Below are positions 1 to 8,690 of a stretch of 64,000 nt of DNA, piece after piece (the first letter of the stretch is position 1; each line of letters opens with the position of its first letter). Source of the stretch: Chrysophaeum taylorii (lineage: Eukaryota > Sar > Pelagophyceae > Pelagomonadales > Pelagomonadaceae); assembly GCA_029834535.1 (NCBI GenBank), contig JAQMWT010000005.1:1-64000 (forward strand), in the 5' to 3' direction. Both the position numbers and the translations under genes were made by a program. A model generated the notes under the pieces. That model had not been told where the DNA came from and did not search any database. It saw only the letters and a program-made list of their open reading frames with translations.

Positions 1-284
1 AATCTCTAACCCCAGTAAGTTCACCCAGTCCCATCAAGTTCACCTAGTCCCAATCTCTAACCCCAGTAAGTTCGGTGTAAGCCCACTCGTGCTCACACCC
101 ACTCACCCCACTCTCCTTCGAGCTCGTCGCTCTCGCCTCCGCCAATCTAAGCTGCTTTGATCCGCACACGCCGCTAAATTTGTGTTACTCTAAAAACCCC
201 AGTAGTTCACCTGGTCCGTTTCACCTGGTCACCCGTCACCAGTCCCCCACCTCCAACCCCAGTGTCACCTGGTCCCCAGTTCAC

Positions 285-890
285 CTACAGTGCGCGTGTA
301 GACGCCGTGAGGGGGCTTATCGGTATTGCGCAGCACGGGGGGGTGGAGTCGTCGACCCATGTTATCCTCGGGGTTGCCGATCGACAGAGAGCCACGTAGA
401 GCTGGACGTGGCAGAAGACGGGCTTGGGAAAGAGGACGCCGACCTCGCGGGGCGTCTGGCCCTGGCTCTTGTTGATCGTTTGGCGTAGGCGGGCCTTAAG
501 CGATACAGGTTGGAGGAGCCTCGGTGACAACGACACGATCGATCATGTATCTGGTACCGTTGCAGTGGCCGTGCGACGGGTCGAGGTTGCGAAGACATTA
601 AGCTCGCGATCAAAGTCAGCATGCCGTTGGTTGTCAGGGAGTTGAAAACTCTACTGTAAAGAGCGAGGCGTCGTCTTCCGACCCAGCCTAGTCAGCCGAA
701 AAGAACTCCGACGCCTCGTCTCCGGAAAAAAAAGGCCGCGGTCATGCGCGCGTTGTCAGCATCGACAACATCGTTTCGACGGGGCGTGAGAATGGCGCGC
801 TGAAAGAGCCGCCGCGGGTCGTGGAAATAGTCTGCGAGGTCGCCGTAGACGGCTTGGAGGATCACTGTCTGGCTCTCGCGCCTACCTGAT
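285..890 (-). pseudogene. Decayed PIF1-type helicase C-terminus, repeat copy 1
   Basis: Read on the minus strand in shifting frames, this stretch keeps recognisable late motifs of PIF1-family helicases: a NDVVDADNARM segment, LNSLTTNGM, LRNLDPSHGHCNGTRYMI, then TINKSQGQTPREVG and PVFCHVQLYVALCRS. These match, in order, the C-terminal half of PIF1/Helitron Rep-Hel helicases (NLDPSHGLCNGTR, INKSQGQT, QLYVALSR). The motifs sit in different frames and the Walker A half is absent, so it cannot make a helicase. Confidence is high for the homology and lower for which element family it came from. Confidence 0.7.
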
Positions 891-1287
891 CCTTACTCTC
901 GCGCCTAACTGATCCTTACCCTAAATCGAGGGACAAACAAAGAGACAAACAGACAGACAGACAAACATCTGTCGATTAGTAGTTAGGACAAGTGCAGGCC
1001 AGTAAGTTCACCTATCTCTAACCCCAGTAAGTTCACCTAATCCCAGTAAGTTTCATATAAGGTCACCTGGTCAGTAAGTTCACCTAGCTCTAACCAACTC
1101 CTTTGAGCTCGTCGCTCTCGCCTCCGCCAATCTAAGCTGCTTTGGTCCGCACGCGCCGCCAACCTTTGAGTTTACTCTAAACCCTTTACTCTGAAAACCC
1201 CAGTATGTTCACCTGGTCCCAGTTTCACCTGGTCCTCAGCCCACCAGTCCCAATCTTAAACCCCGTAAGTTCACGGGTCCCAGTTCA

Positions 1288-1890
1288 CTATAGTGCGTGT
1301 AGACGCCGAGGGGGCTTATCGGTATTGCGCAGCACGGGGTGGGGTGGAGTCGTCGACCCAGAAGAGCATATCTCGGGTTGCCGATCGACAGAGAGCCACG
1401 TAGAGCTGGACGTGGCAGAAGACGGGCGCAGGACGCCGACCTCGCGGGGCGTCTGCCCTGGCTCTTGGTGATCGTTTGGCGTCGGCGGGCTTAAGGGATA
1501 CAGGTTGGAGGAGCCTCGGTGACAACGACACGATCGATCATGTATCTGGTACCGTTGCAGTGGCCGTGCGACGGGTCGAGGTTGCGAAGACTTTAAGCTC
1601 GCGATCAAAGTCAGCATGCCGTTGGTTGTCAGGGAGTTCAAAACTCGACTGTAAAGAGCGAGGCGTCGGCTTCCGACCCAACCTAGTCGGCCGAAAAGAA
1701 CTCCGACGCCTCGTCTCCGGGAAAAAAAAAGGCCGCGGTCATGCGCGCGTTGTCAGCATCGACAACATCGTTTCGACGGGGCGTGAGAATGGCGCGCTGA
1801 AAGAGCCGCCGCGGGTCGTGGAAATAGTCTGCGAGGTCGCCGTAGACGGCTTGGAGGATCACTGTCTGGCTCTCGCGCCTACCTGATCCT
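1288..1890 (-). pseudogene. Decayed PIF1-type helicase C-terminus, repeat copy 2
   Basis: Same fragment as in copy 1, with the same frame breaks between the NLDPSHG and KSQGQT motifs plus a local deletion near 1425-1460, so the QT...PVFCHVQLYVALCRS stretch is damaged further. It lacks the upstream Walker A and B part of the helicase. The shared breaks show that the element was already dead before the array expanded. Confidence 0.65.
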
Positions 1891-2272
1891 TACTCTCGCG
1901 CCTACCTGATCCTTACCCTAAATCGAGGGACAAACAGACAGACAAACAAACAGACAGACAGACAAACATCTGTCGATTAGTAGTTAAGACAAGTGCAGGC
2001 CAGTAAGTTCACCTAGTCCCAATCTCTAACCCCAGTAAGTTCACCTGGTTCCCAGTAAGTTTCATATAAGTTCACCTGGTCAGTAAGTCCACCTGCTCAC
2101 ACCAACTCCTTTGAGCTCGTCGCTCTCGCCTCCGCCAATCTAAGCTGCTTCGATCCGCACGCGCCGCCTACCTTTGAGTTTACTCTAAAAACCCTTTGCT
2201 CTAAAACCCCAGTAAGTTCACCTGGTCCCAGTTCACCTGGTCACTCCAATCCCAATCCAAACCCCAGTAAGT

Positions 2273-2910
2273 TCACCTGGTCCCAGTAAGTTCACTTACA
2301 GTGCGCGTGTAGACGCCGGGAGGGGGCTTATCGGTATTGCGCAGCACGTGTGGGTAGGGTGGAATCGTCGACTCAGAAGAGCATATCCTCGGGGTTGCCG
2401 ATCGACAGAGAGCCACGTAGAGCTGGACGTGGCAGAAGACGGGCTTGGGCAAGAGGACGCCGACCTCGCGGGGCGTCTGGCCCTGGCTCTTGGTGATCGT
2501 TTGGCGTCGGCGGGCCTTACGGGATACAGGTTGGAGGAGCCTCGGTGACAACGACACGATCGATCATGTATCTGGTACCGTTGCAGTGGCCGTGCGACGG
2601 GTCGAGGTTGCGAAGACTTTAAGCTCGCGATCAAAGTCAGCATGCCGTTGGTTGTCAGGGAGTTCAAAACTCGACTGTAAAGAGCGAGGCGTCGTCTTCC
2701 GACCCAACCTAGTCGGCCGAAAAGAACTCCGACGCCTCGTCTCCGGGAAAAAAAGGCCGCGGTCATGCGCGCGTTGTCAGCATCGACAACATCGTTTCGA
2801 CGGGGCGTGAGAATGGCGCGCTGAAAGAGCCGCCGCGGGTCGTGGAAATAGTCTGCGAGGTCGCCGTAGACGGCTTGGAGGATCACTGTCTGGCTCTCGC
2901 GCCTACCTGA
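2273..2910 (-). pseudogene. Decayed PIF1-type helicase C-terminus, repeat copy 3
   Basis: Third tandem copy of the helicase remnant. One minus frame carries ILTPRRNDVVDADNARM and LNSLTTNGM. A second carries LRNLDPSHGHCNGTRYMI. A third carries TITKSQGQTPREVGVLL and CHVQLYVALCRS. The protein end runs into the minisatellite at lower coordinates. It is non-functional. Confidence 0.65.
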
Positions 2911-3293
2911 TCCTTACTCTCGCGCCTACATGATCCTTACCCTAACTCGATTGACAAACAAACAGACAAACAGACAGACAGACAAACATCTGTCGATTAG
3001 TAGTTAGGATTATAGTTAGGACAAGTGCAGGCCAGTAAGTTCACCTACTCCCAATCTCTAACCCCAGTAAGTTCAGGTCTGGTCCCAGTAAGTTTCGTAT
3101 AAGTTCACCTGGTCAGTAAGTTCACCTAACTCACACCAACTCCTTTGAGCTCGTAGCTCTCGCCTCCGCCAATCTAAGCTGCTTTGATCCGCACGCAAAA
3201 GCCCTTTACTCTAAAAACCCCAGTATGTTCACCTGGTCCCAGTTTCACCTGGTCACTCAGTTCACCTAGTCCCAATCTCAAACCCCAGTAAGT

Positions 3294-3930
3294 TCACCTG
3301 GTCCCAGTAAGTTCACCTACAGTGCGCGTGTAGACGCCGGGAGGGGGCTTATCGGTATTGCGCAGCACGTGTGGGTAGGGTGGAATCGTCGACTCAGAAG
3401 AGCATATCCTCGGGGTTGCCGATCGACAGAGAGCCACGTAGAGCTGGACGTGGCAGAAGACGGGCTTGGGCAAGAGGACGCCGACCTCGCGGGGCGTCTG
3501 GCCCTGGCTCTTGTTGATCGTTTGGCGTAGGCGGGCCTTAAGCGATACAGGTTGGAGGAGCCTCGGTGACAACGACACGATCGATCATGTATCTGGTACC
3601 GTTGCAGTGGCCGTGCGACGGGTCGAGGTTGCGAAGACATTAAGCTCGCGATCAAAGTCAGCATGCCGTTGGTTGTCAGGGAGTTGAAAACTCTACTGTA
3701 AAGAGCGAGGCGTCGTCTTCCGACCCAGCCTAGTCTCCCGAAAAGAACTCCGACGCCTCGTCTCCGGGAAAAAAAGGCCGCGGTCATGCGCGCGTTGTCA
3801 GCATCGACAACATCGTTTCGACGGGGCGTGAGAATGGCGCGCTGAAAGAGCCGCCGCGGGTCGTGGAAATAGTCTGCGAGGTCGCCGTAGACGGCTTGGA
3901 GGATCACTGTCTGGCTCTCGCGCCTACCTG
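3294..3930 (-). pseudogene. Decayed PIF1-type helicase C-terminus, repeat copy 4
   Basis: Fourth tandem copy, nearly identical to copy 3 but sharing some point differences with copies 1 and 5 (for example the gttgatcgtttggcgtagg version of the KSQGQT region). It ends ~110 bp before the cagacaaac run that borders the RCC1-like gene. It is non-functional. Confidence 0.65.
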
Positions 3931-3982
3931 ATCCTTACTCTCGCGCCTACCTGATCCTTACCCTAAATCGAGGGACAAACAA

Positions 3983-4017
<35 letters not shown>

Positions 4018-4084
4018 TCTGTCGATTAGTAGTTAGGATAAGGGGCCTTGGCGAGGGTATAAGGATTATATCCGGTCGGCGAGG

Positions 4085-5395
4085 ATGATGTGTCCGCGTC
4101 TCGCGAAGCGGTGGTGCATGCGGCGAGTCGGGGGTTTTGAACGACGACGATTTGATCAGAAACGGGGGTTGTCGACGACGGCGCGACGCGTGACGTTGAC
4201 TTGGGGTGAGGGGAACGATGGGCAGCTGGGGCACTACCCGTTCGAGCGTCGGGGTGTGCTCAAGACGTACTGGGAGCTCGTGCCGCGCGAGCTCGAGGGT
4301 CTGGGGCCTCTGCGGGCCATCGCGTGCGGCACGAACCACACGCTCGCGATCGACGAGGCGGGCGAGGTGTGGAGCTGGGGCAAGTCGGACTACGGCAAGT
4401 GCGGCCACGGCGGCGACGGCGACGTACTCAAACCTAAAAAAATCGAAGCTCTGAGCGGCATCGAATTCGAGTCGGTTGCGTGCGGGGAGTTCCATTCGGC
4501 AGCCGTCGACGTCGAGGGTCGGCTGTTCACGTGGGGCTGGGGGGGAACCTGGTTGTCGGGGGGCGGCCAGCTGGGGCACGGAGACCGAGAGAGCGTCGAT
4601 CGCCCAAAAATCGTCGCGTCCCTCGACGAGGGGGGGTACCGCGTGGCAAGCGTCTCGTGCGGCGAGGGCCACACCCTCATTCTGACGGACGATGGCGAAC
4701 CCCTCTCGTGCGGCGCCGGCGAGCACGGCCGGAATGGTAACGGCTCGTCGCGCGACGTGCTCGCGCCGGAACCGATCGACTTCTTAGACGCCGATACCGT
4801 CACGCAACTCGAGGCGGGCTCGGCCTTTTCCCTCGCCCTCACCGACACGGGTCTTGTGTATGTCTGGGGACGCAACGACCAGGGCCAGCTTGGCCTCGGC
4901 GCGGGCTTGGCGATGGATGTCTATTCGATGGAGGACACCCCCCGCCTCGTCGAACTTCCCGAGGACGGCGGCGGCGCACCGGGCCAGGCCCTCGAGGCCG
5001 TCCACGTCGCCGCGGGACACTCCCACGCGGCCGCGGTCGGCCGCGACGGTCTCCTGTACTTTTGGGGCATGAAGGCACACCTCGAGCCCTTTGCCGTCCG
5101 CTTCGACGCGCAAGATCGCAGCCCCAGCAAGGTCTTCGCCGGCGGGAACTACACCTTTGCCAAGGCCGACGACGGCACATTCCACTCCTTTGGCCTCGGT
5201 CGAACCAACTGCCTTGGCCACGGTGACCGCCAGGGCCACGCGCACCCCAAGCACGTGCACGCGCTCGACGCCTTCGACGTCACCCGCGTTTCCTGCGGCT
5301 ACAGGCACATCGCGCTCCTCGCCACTGAGAAGATCAACGTGCCGCCCCCGCCTCCCAAGGTGCCGCCGCCGCCGCCACAGCACCCCCCCCCGTAG
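4085..5395 (+). CDS. RCC1-repeat (beta-propeller) protein, possibly mitochondrial
   Basis: Single-exon frame of 436 residues. From about residue 38 it consists of RCC1 repeats, each with the usual signature: LTWGEGNDGQLGH, VWSWGKSDYGKCGHG, FTWGWGG..GGQLGHGD, CGAGEHGRNG, VYVWGRNDQGQLGLG, YFWG and HSFGLGRTNCLGHGD, spaced ~50 residues apart and separated by ACG.NHT/SCGEGHT strands. This is enough for a seven-bladed propeller. The tail is proline-rich (PPPPPKVPPPPP). The first ~35 residues are Arg-rich without acidic residues and end RGLSTTARRV, like a mitochondrial presequence. RCC1-fold proteins act as Ran exchange factors or as scaffolds, including mitochondrial RCC1L; I cannot choose between these. 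The start lies 46 nt beyond the end of the tandem repeat array. Confidence 0.9.
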   Translation: MMCPRLAKRWCMRRVGGFERRRFDQKRGLSTTARRVTLTWGEGNDGQLGHYPFERRGVLKTYWELVPRELEGLGPLRAIACGTNHTLAIDEAGEVWSWGKSDYGKCGHGGDGDVLKPKKIEALSGIEFESVACGEFHSAAVDVEGRLFTWGWGGTWLSGGGQLGHGDRESVDRPKIVASLDEGGYRVASVSCGEGHTLILTDDGEPLSCGAGEHGRNGNGSSRDVLAPEPIDFLDADTVTQLEAGSAFSLALTDTGLVYVWGRNDQGQLGLGAGLAMDVYSMEDTPRLVELPEDGGGAPGQALEAVHVAAGHSHAAAVGRDGLLYFWGMKAHLEPFAVRFDAQDRSPSKVFAGGNYTFAKADDGTFHSFGLGRTNCLGHGDRQGHAHPKHVHALDAFDVTRVSCGYRHIALLATEKINVPPPPPKVPPPPPQHPPP

Positions 5396-5477
5396 TGTCA
5401 CTACACGACCTGTCTTCTGTCGGAGAAACACAATATCATGTCCGTCTCGGGGCCACTCAGAAACTTCGGGCACACTA

Positions 5478-6255
5478 TTACTCGTCTGAGCCTGCGGCGG
5501 CAGCCTCGTCCCGGTCTCGTTGCAAGACCATGGACCCATCGATTTTGGCAACTTTTGGGAGTCGCTTGAGCACCTCGATGCGAGCCTCCTGGGCGCTGAG
5601 CCCTTCGTACATGGGGTTGCCGTAAAATAGGACGTCCTTGAGGTTGGGCAAGCTCGCGATCTTCTCGAGCTCCGCAAAGCTCTTGACCTGGTTGTTCGAC
5701 ATGAAAAGCGTCGTGAGGTTGGTCAACGAGGCGAGGCCGTCGAGGCTCGAAATCTGGTTGTACGAGATCCACAGCTCCTGCAGATTGTCCGCGAGATCGT
5801 CGAGCTTCTCGATTTTCTTGATGACATTCCTGGGCGCGACAAATGACACGCCCTTACAACCCATGGTACAACGCGCTCACCGCCCGAGCGAGAGGATTTT
5901 GAGGTTTTTGAGCCCCGTGAGAGCGATCCCGATCTTGTCGATGGAGTTCGTCGAGAGCTGGAGATGCTCGCACGCGGTCAAGTTGTTCAGACCTGTTTTT
6001 AATCACGACGACTCAGACGCCTCGCTCTTTCGTGGGCGAACGAACTGACTGGCATCGAGTTTGGCGATCGGCGGCACTTGCCCGTAGAGCTTGACAATCG
6101 TCGCCTCGGAGGCGCTCTCGCCTGCGCCCACCGTCAACAAGTCGTCGTCGTCGTCCGCACCAGTCTTCTGCTCGAACGCCTTGATCGCGGCGGCACCTAA
6201 CCGAACGCTCGGTCCTCTCGTATCGCGCGGAACGCGACGCACATGTGGTCGCCAT
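5478..6255 (-). CDS. Axonemal dynein light chain 1 (leucine-rich repeat), four exons
   Basis: Exons at 6255-6243, 6196-6050, 5992-5881 and 5829-5478 join in phase (624 nt, 207 residues) across GT-AG introns of 46, 57 and 51 nt. The product matches DNAL1/LC1 throughout: MATTC..AIKAFEQKTG at the N-terminus, KLYGQVPPIAKLDAS, LSTNSIDKI, LKNLKILSLGRN, LQELWISYNQI, LFMSNNQVK, LPNLKDVLFYGNP and KRLPKVAKIDG. LC1 is the LRR subunit that binds the outer-arm dynein heavy-chain microtubule-binding domain in motile cilia. Length fits the family (human ~190). An acidic insert (DDDDD) lies in the N-terminal helix. It ends 82 nt from the convergent RCC1-like gene and shares a 99-nt divergent spacer with ASNSD1. 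Confidence 0.93.
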
Positions 6256-6354
6256 CGTCGTCGCGGCGTTATGTCGAGCACGTGGCACTTCAACTTCTGC
6301 TGCCTCGAGGAGTCTTCTGTCCGTTGGGTCCCCCTGTTAAAACACACAACACGT
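6256..6354. promoter_or_regulatory. 99-nt divergent spacer between DNAL1 and ASNSD1
   Basis: The two start codons face away from each other with only 99 nt between them, so both promoters and both 5' UTRs must fit here or overlap the neighbouring genes. I see no TATA box, and no palindrome beyond the E-box-like cacgtg core at 6280-6285. Confidence 0.5.
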
Positions 6355-8460
6355 ATGTGCGGTATCGTCGTTTTGGTGTGGCCGCGCCCGACGGCCCCAG
6401 ATGCGGCGGGGCGGCGCGCTGCCGTGCTCCAAGCCGCACGAGGCGCCATCGAGCGCCGTGGTCCTGATGGGATCGATGCGGTTGCGCCCGCCGCAGAACC
6501 TGTGGCGCTGTGCGCGTCGGTGCTGCGCATGCGACGCGGAGAAGGGTGGCGGCAGCCGGCGAGCGACGAAGCTTCGGGGTGCGTCCTGTGCTGGAACGGC
6601 GAGTGGTACGCGACCGACGAGGGCGCGCCGGCGCCGGCGTCGTGCGACACGCGGTCGGTACTCGCGCTGCTGGTGTCTGTCGTAGAGGGATGTCGCGACG
6701 CGTTTGACGCGCGCGCCAACGTCGCATCCGCGCTCGCGGCGGCCGTGCGCGGTCCGTATGCCTTTGCGTTCTGGATTCCGCGCGTGCGTACCGTTGTGTA
6801 TGGGCGCGACCCCTTCGGGCGGCGGTCGCTTCTCCGCGGCGGTAAAACGTGCTCCGAGTGCTTTGGCATCGCGTCGGTGACGCCCTCGTCTGCCGGTTCA
6901 TCGTCGGATTGGGAGGAAGTGTCGACGCGAGGCCTCGCAGCGGTTCGGGTGGGCGAGGATGGGAGCGTCGAGGCGCTACCCGAAGTGCCGTGGCCGCGCG
7001 AGCCGTTGCTAGACGCGGTCGGGTGGCCAGACGACGAAGGCCTGGAGCTCGAACGCAAGCGTCTGACGTCGAGCGCGCGAGAATTCGCCGCCACCGCTCG
7101 AGACAGCAACGACGACGACGACGAAAGCCACCGAGGTGCGGCCGACCGGATGCTGGCGGTTCTCTCGGAGGCCGTCCGTCGGCGCGTCGTGGAGGCGACG
7201 TCTCTGGCCGTCCTTTTTTCCGGGGGGATAGACTCGGCGGTGCTCGCCGCGCTGTGCGATACGCACCTCGACGCGGAGAGGCCGATCGAGCTCGTCAACG
7301 TCGCCTTTGGGGCACGCGGCCGCGTCGACGCCGACGTCACCCCGGACCGCCTCGCGGCGCGGAGGACGCTGCGCGAGCTCCGCGCGCTCTCGCCCGCCCG
7401 CGATTGGCGGCTCGTCGAGGTCGTCGTCGACGCGGCGACTCTCGGTCGGAGCGCGAGCCACGTCCTTTCTCTCGCGTCCCCGAGCGATACCCACATGGAC
7501 TTCAATATTGCGGCAGTTCTGCGTCACGCCGCACAGGGTGTTGGCGTTCTATTTAAAGAAGAAGACGACGACATTGGACGTCGACCCGGAGGAGGGCTTC
7601 TCCGATACGCGACGGCCGAATCTCCGCGCGAAGACCACCTTCGCGCGGACGACCAGCAGTGCGTGTCGGTGTATGCTCGAACTCCGAAGAAGCCGGCGCG
7701 TCGGTGCGCCAACGTCGCGCACCCCCGGTGCGCGAGACGACAATGCGGCAACTGTTGCAGGCGCGAAGGCGGCGGCGGCGATTGCGGCGCGCACCCGCGT
7801 CGCCGGACGGGCGACGAGAAGCGGGCAATCGCCGCGATCGACGCCGCGCGACTCGCCCTGCGCGAAAACAACAACACTGCCGCCGCAGCAGACGAAGAAC
7901 CCACACTCGACGACCGCGGCTTGATTATGGTCGATGGGTCGTCGTACGCGTGCGAATCGCGACTGCTCGTATTAGGCACTGGCGCCGACGAGCTCCTCGC
8001 GGGCTACGCGCGGCACCGCACGGCGTGGCGCCGAGGCGGCCGCGACGCCCTGCGCGCCGAAATTTCGTACGACCTGAGCCGCATTGCGCGCCGCAACCTC
8101 GGCCGCGATGATCGCGTCATCTCGGACGCGGGCAAGGAAGCGCGTTTCCCGTTCCTCGACGAGGACGTCGTCGCTCTCGCCCGGATTGGACTCGACCTCG
8201 GCGTCGTTGCCGACCTCGACCTTCCGCCCGGGATAGGCTGCAAGCGCGTACTCCGAGACGTCGCGCGCCGCCTCGGTCTCGTCGAGTGTGCTGCGCTGCA
8301 GAAGCGGGCCATTCAGTTTGGCACGCGGATAGCGGCGCACTCGAACCGACTGGCCTTTGGCTCCAACAGACGAGCCGACGGTGCCTCCACCTTTTCCCAC
8401 CATCACCTCGTCGGACAGACGGTCGAGCCGCCTGTCGAGCCCGTCATTGCAGCAGCTTAA
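6355..8460 (+). CDS. Asparagine synthetase domain-containing protein 1 (ASNSD1-like)
   Basis: The start is set at the ATG of MCGIVV because Cys2 is the N-terminal nucleophile of class II glutamine amidotransferases; the frame stays open further upstream, over DNAL1 on the other strand. 701 residues: GATase fold ([25 protein letters not shown]), then a synthetase-type ATP-pyrophosphatase domain with [44 protein letters not shown] and [10 protein letters not shown]. The last motifs match ASNSD1 ([24 protein letters not shown] in human), a conserved relative of asparagine synthetase of uncertain activity. About 130 residues between [14 protein letters not shown] and [12 protein letters not shown] are low-complexity and Arg/Cys-rich; an unrecognised intron or a second coding frame may lie there (7540-7900). 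Confidence 0.88.
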   Translation: [701 protein letters not shown]

Positions 8461-8488
8461 ATTTGAAAAATTAATTTTATTCGCGTAC

Positions 8489-8566
8489 GAGCGAGCGAGC
8501 GAGCGACGCGCGCGCGCGCGCGCCATAAGAGAAGGGGATGCTACCTAGTAGTAGTAGTAGTAGTAG
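8489..8566. repeat. Microsatellites (gagc)n, (cg)n and (tag)n between convergent genes
   Basis: A gagc run at 8489-8505, an alternating cg run at 8506-8523 and a tag run at about 8546-8566, in the short spacer between the ASNSD1 stop and the ZMYND10 stop. Alternating CG of this length can adopt Z-DNA, but no function is implied. Confidence 0.8.
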
Positions 8567-8690
8567 CACGAGTCATGACGATGTGTGAGGGGTCGCAACG
8601 AAGACGTCGCGGGTCCGATAGCGCGGCATGGAGCCGGCATGCGGGAGCCTATTGAGGGACGCGACGTGGCCCGATGAAAGAAGCAGATAC

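Larger units (their letters stand above)
1..4039. repeat. Four tandem copies of a ~1 kb transposon-derived repeat
   Basis: Four head-to-tail units with boundaries near 988, 1989 and 3021, the first possibly cut by the window edge. Each unit begins (plus strand) acaagtgcaggccagtaag, continues with a minisatellite built on variants of agtaagttcacctggtccc and a GAGTTTACTC stretch, then ~600 bp of decayed helicase coding sequence on the minus strand, then a cagacaaac microsatellite, and ends gtcgattagtagttaggat. Units are about 1000-1030 bp and nearly identical over long stretches, with small indels. The helicase content marks them as remains of a mobile element, probably Helitron-like; that assignment is inference. 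I saw no terminal hairpin or target duplication that would prove it. Confidence 0.85.

Noticed and set aside
285-890. Short plus- and minus-strand frames in the repeat units as genes
   Set aside because: They are frame-shifted pieces of a dead helicase. The same breaks occur in every copy.
3970-4018. cagacagaca/caaacaaaca runs as a CRISPR-like or satellite array
   Set aside because: These are simple microsatellites within each transposon-derived unit. There is no repeat-spacer structure, and the genome is eukaryotic.
6288-7505. Long minus-strand frame upstream of DNAL1 exon 2
   Set aside because: Only its last part is real (DNAL1 exon 2). The rest is antisense to ASNSD1, and a short spliced first exon supplies the DNAL1 start.
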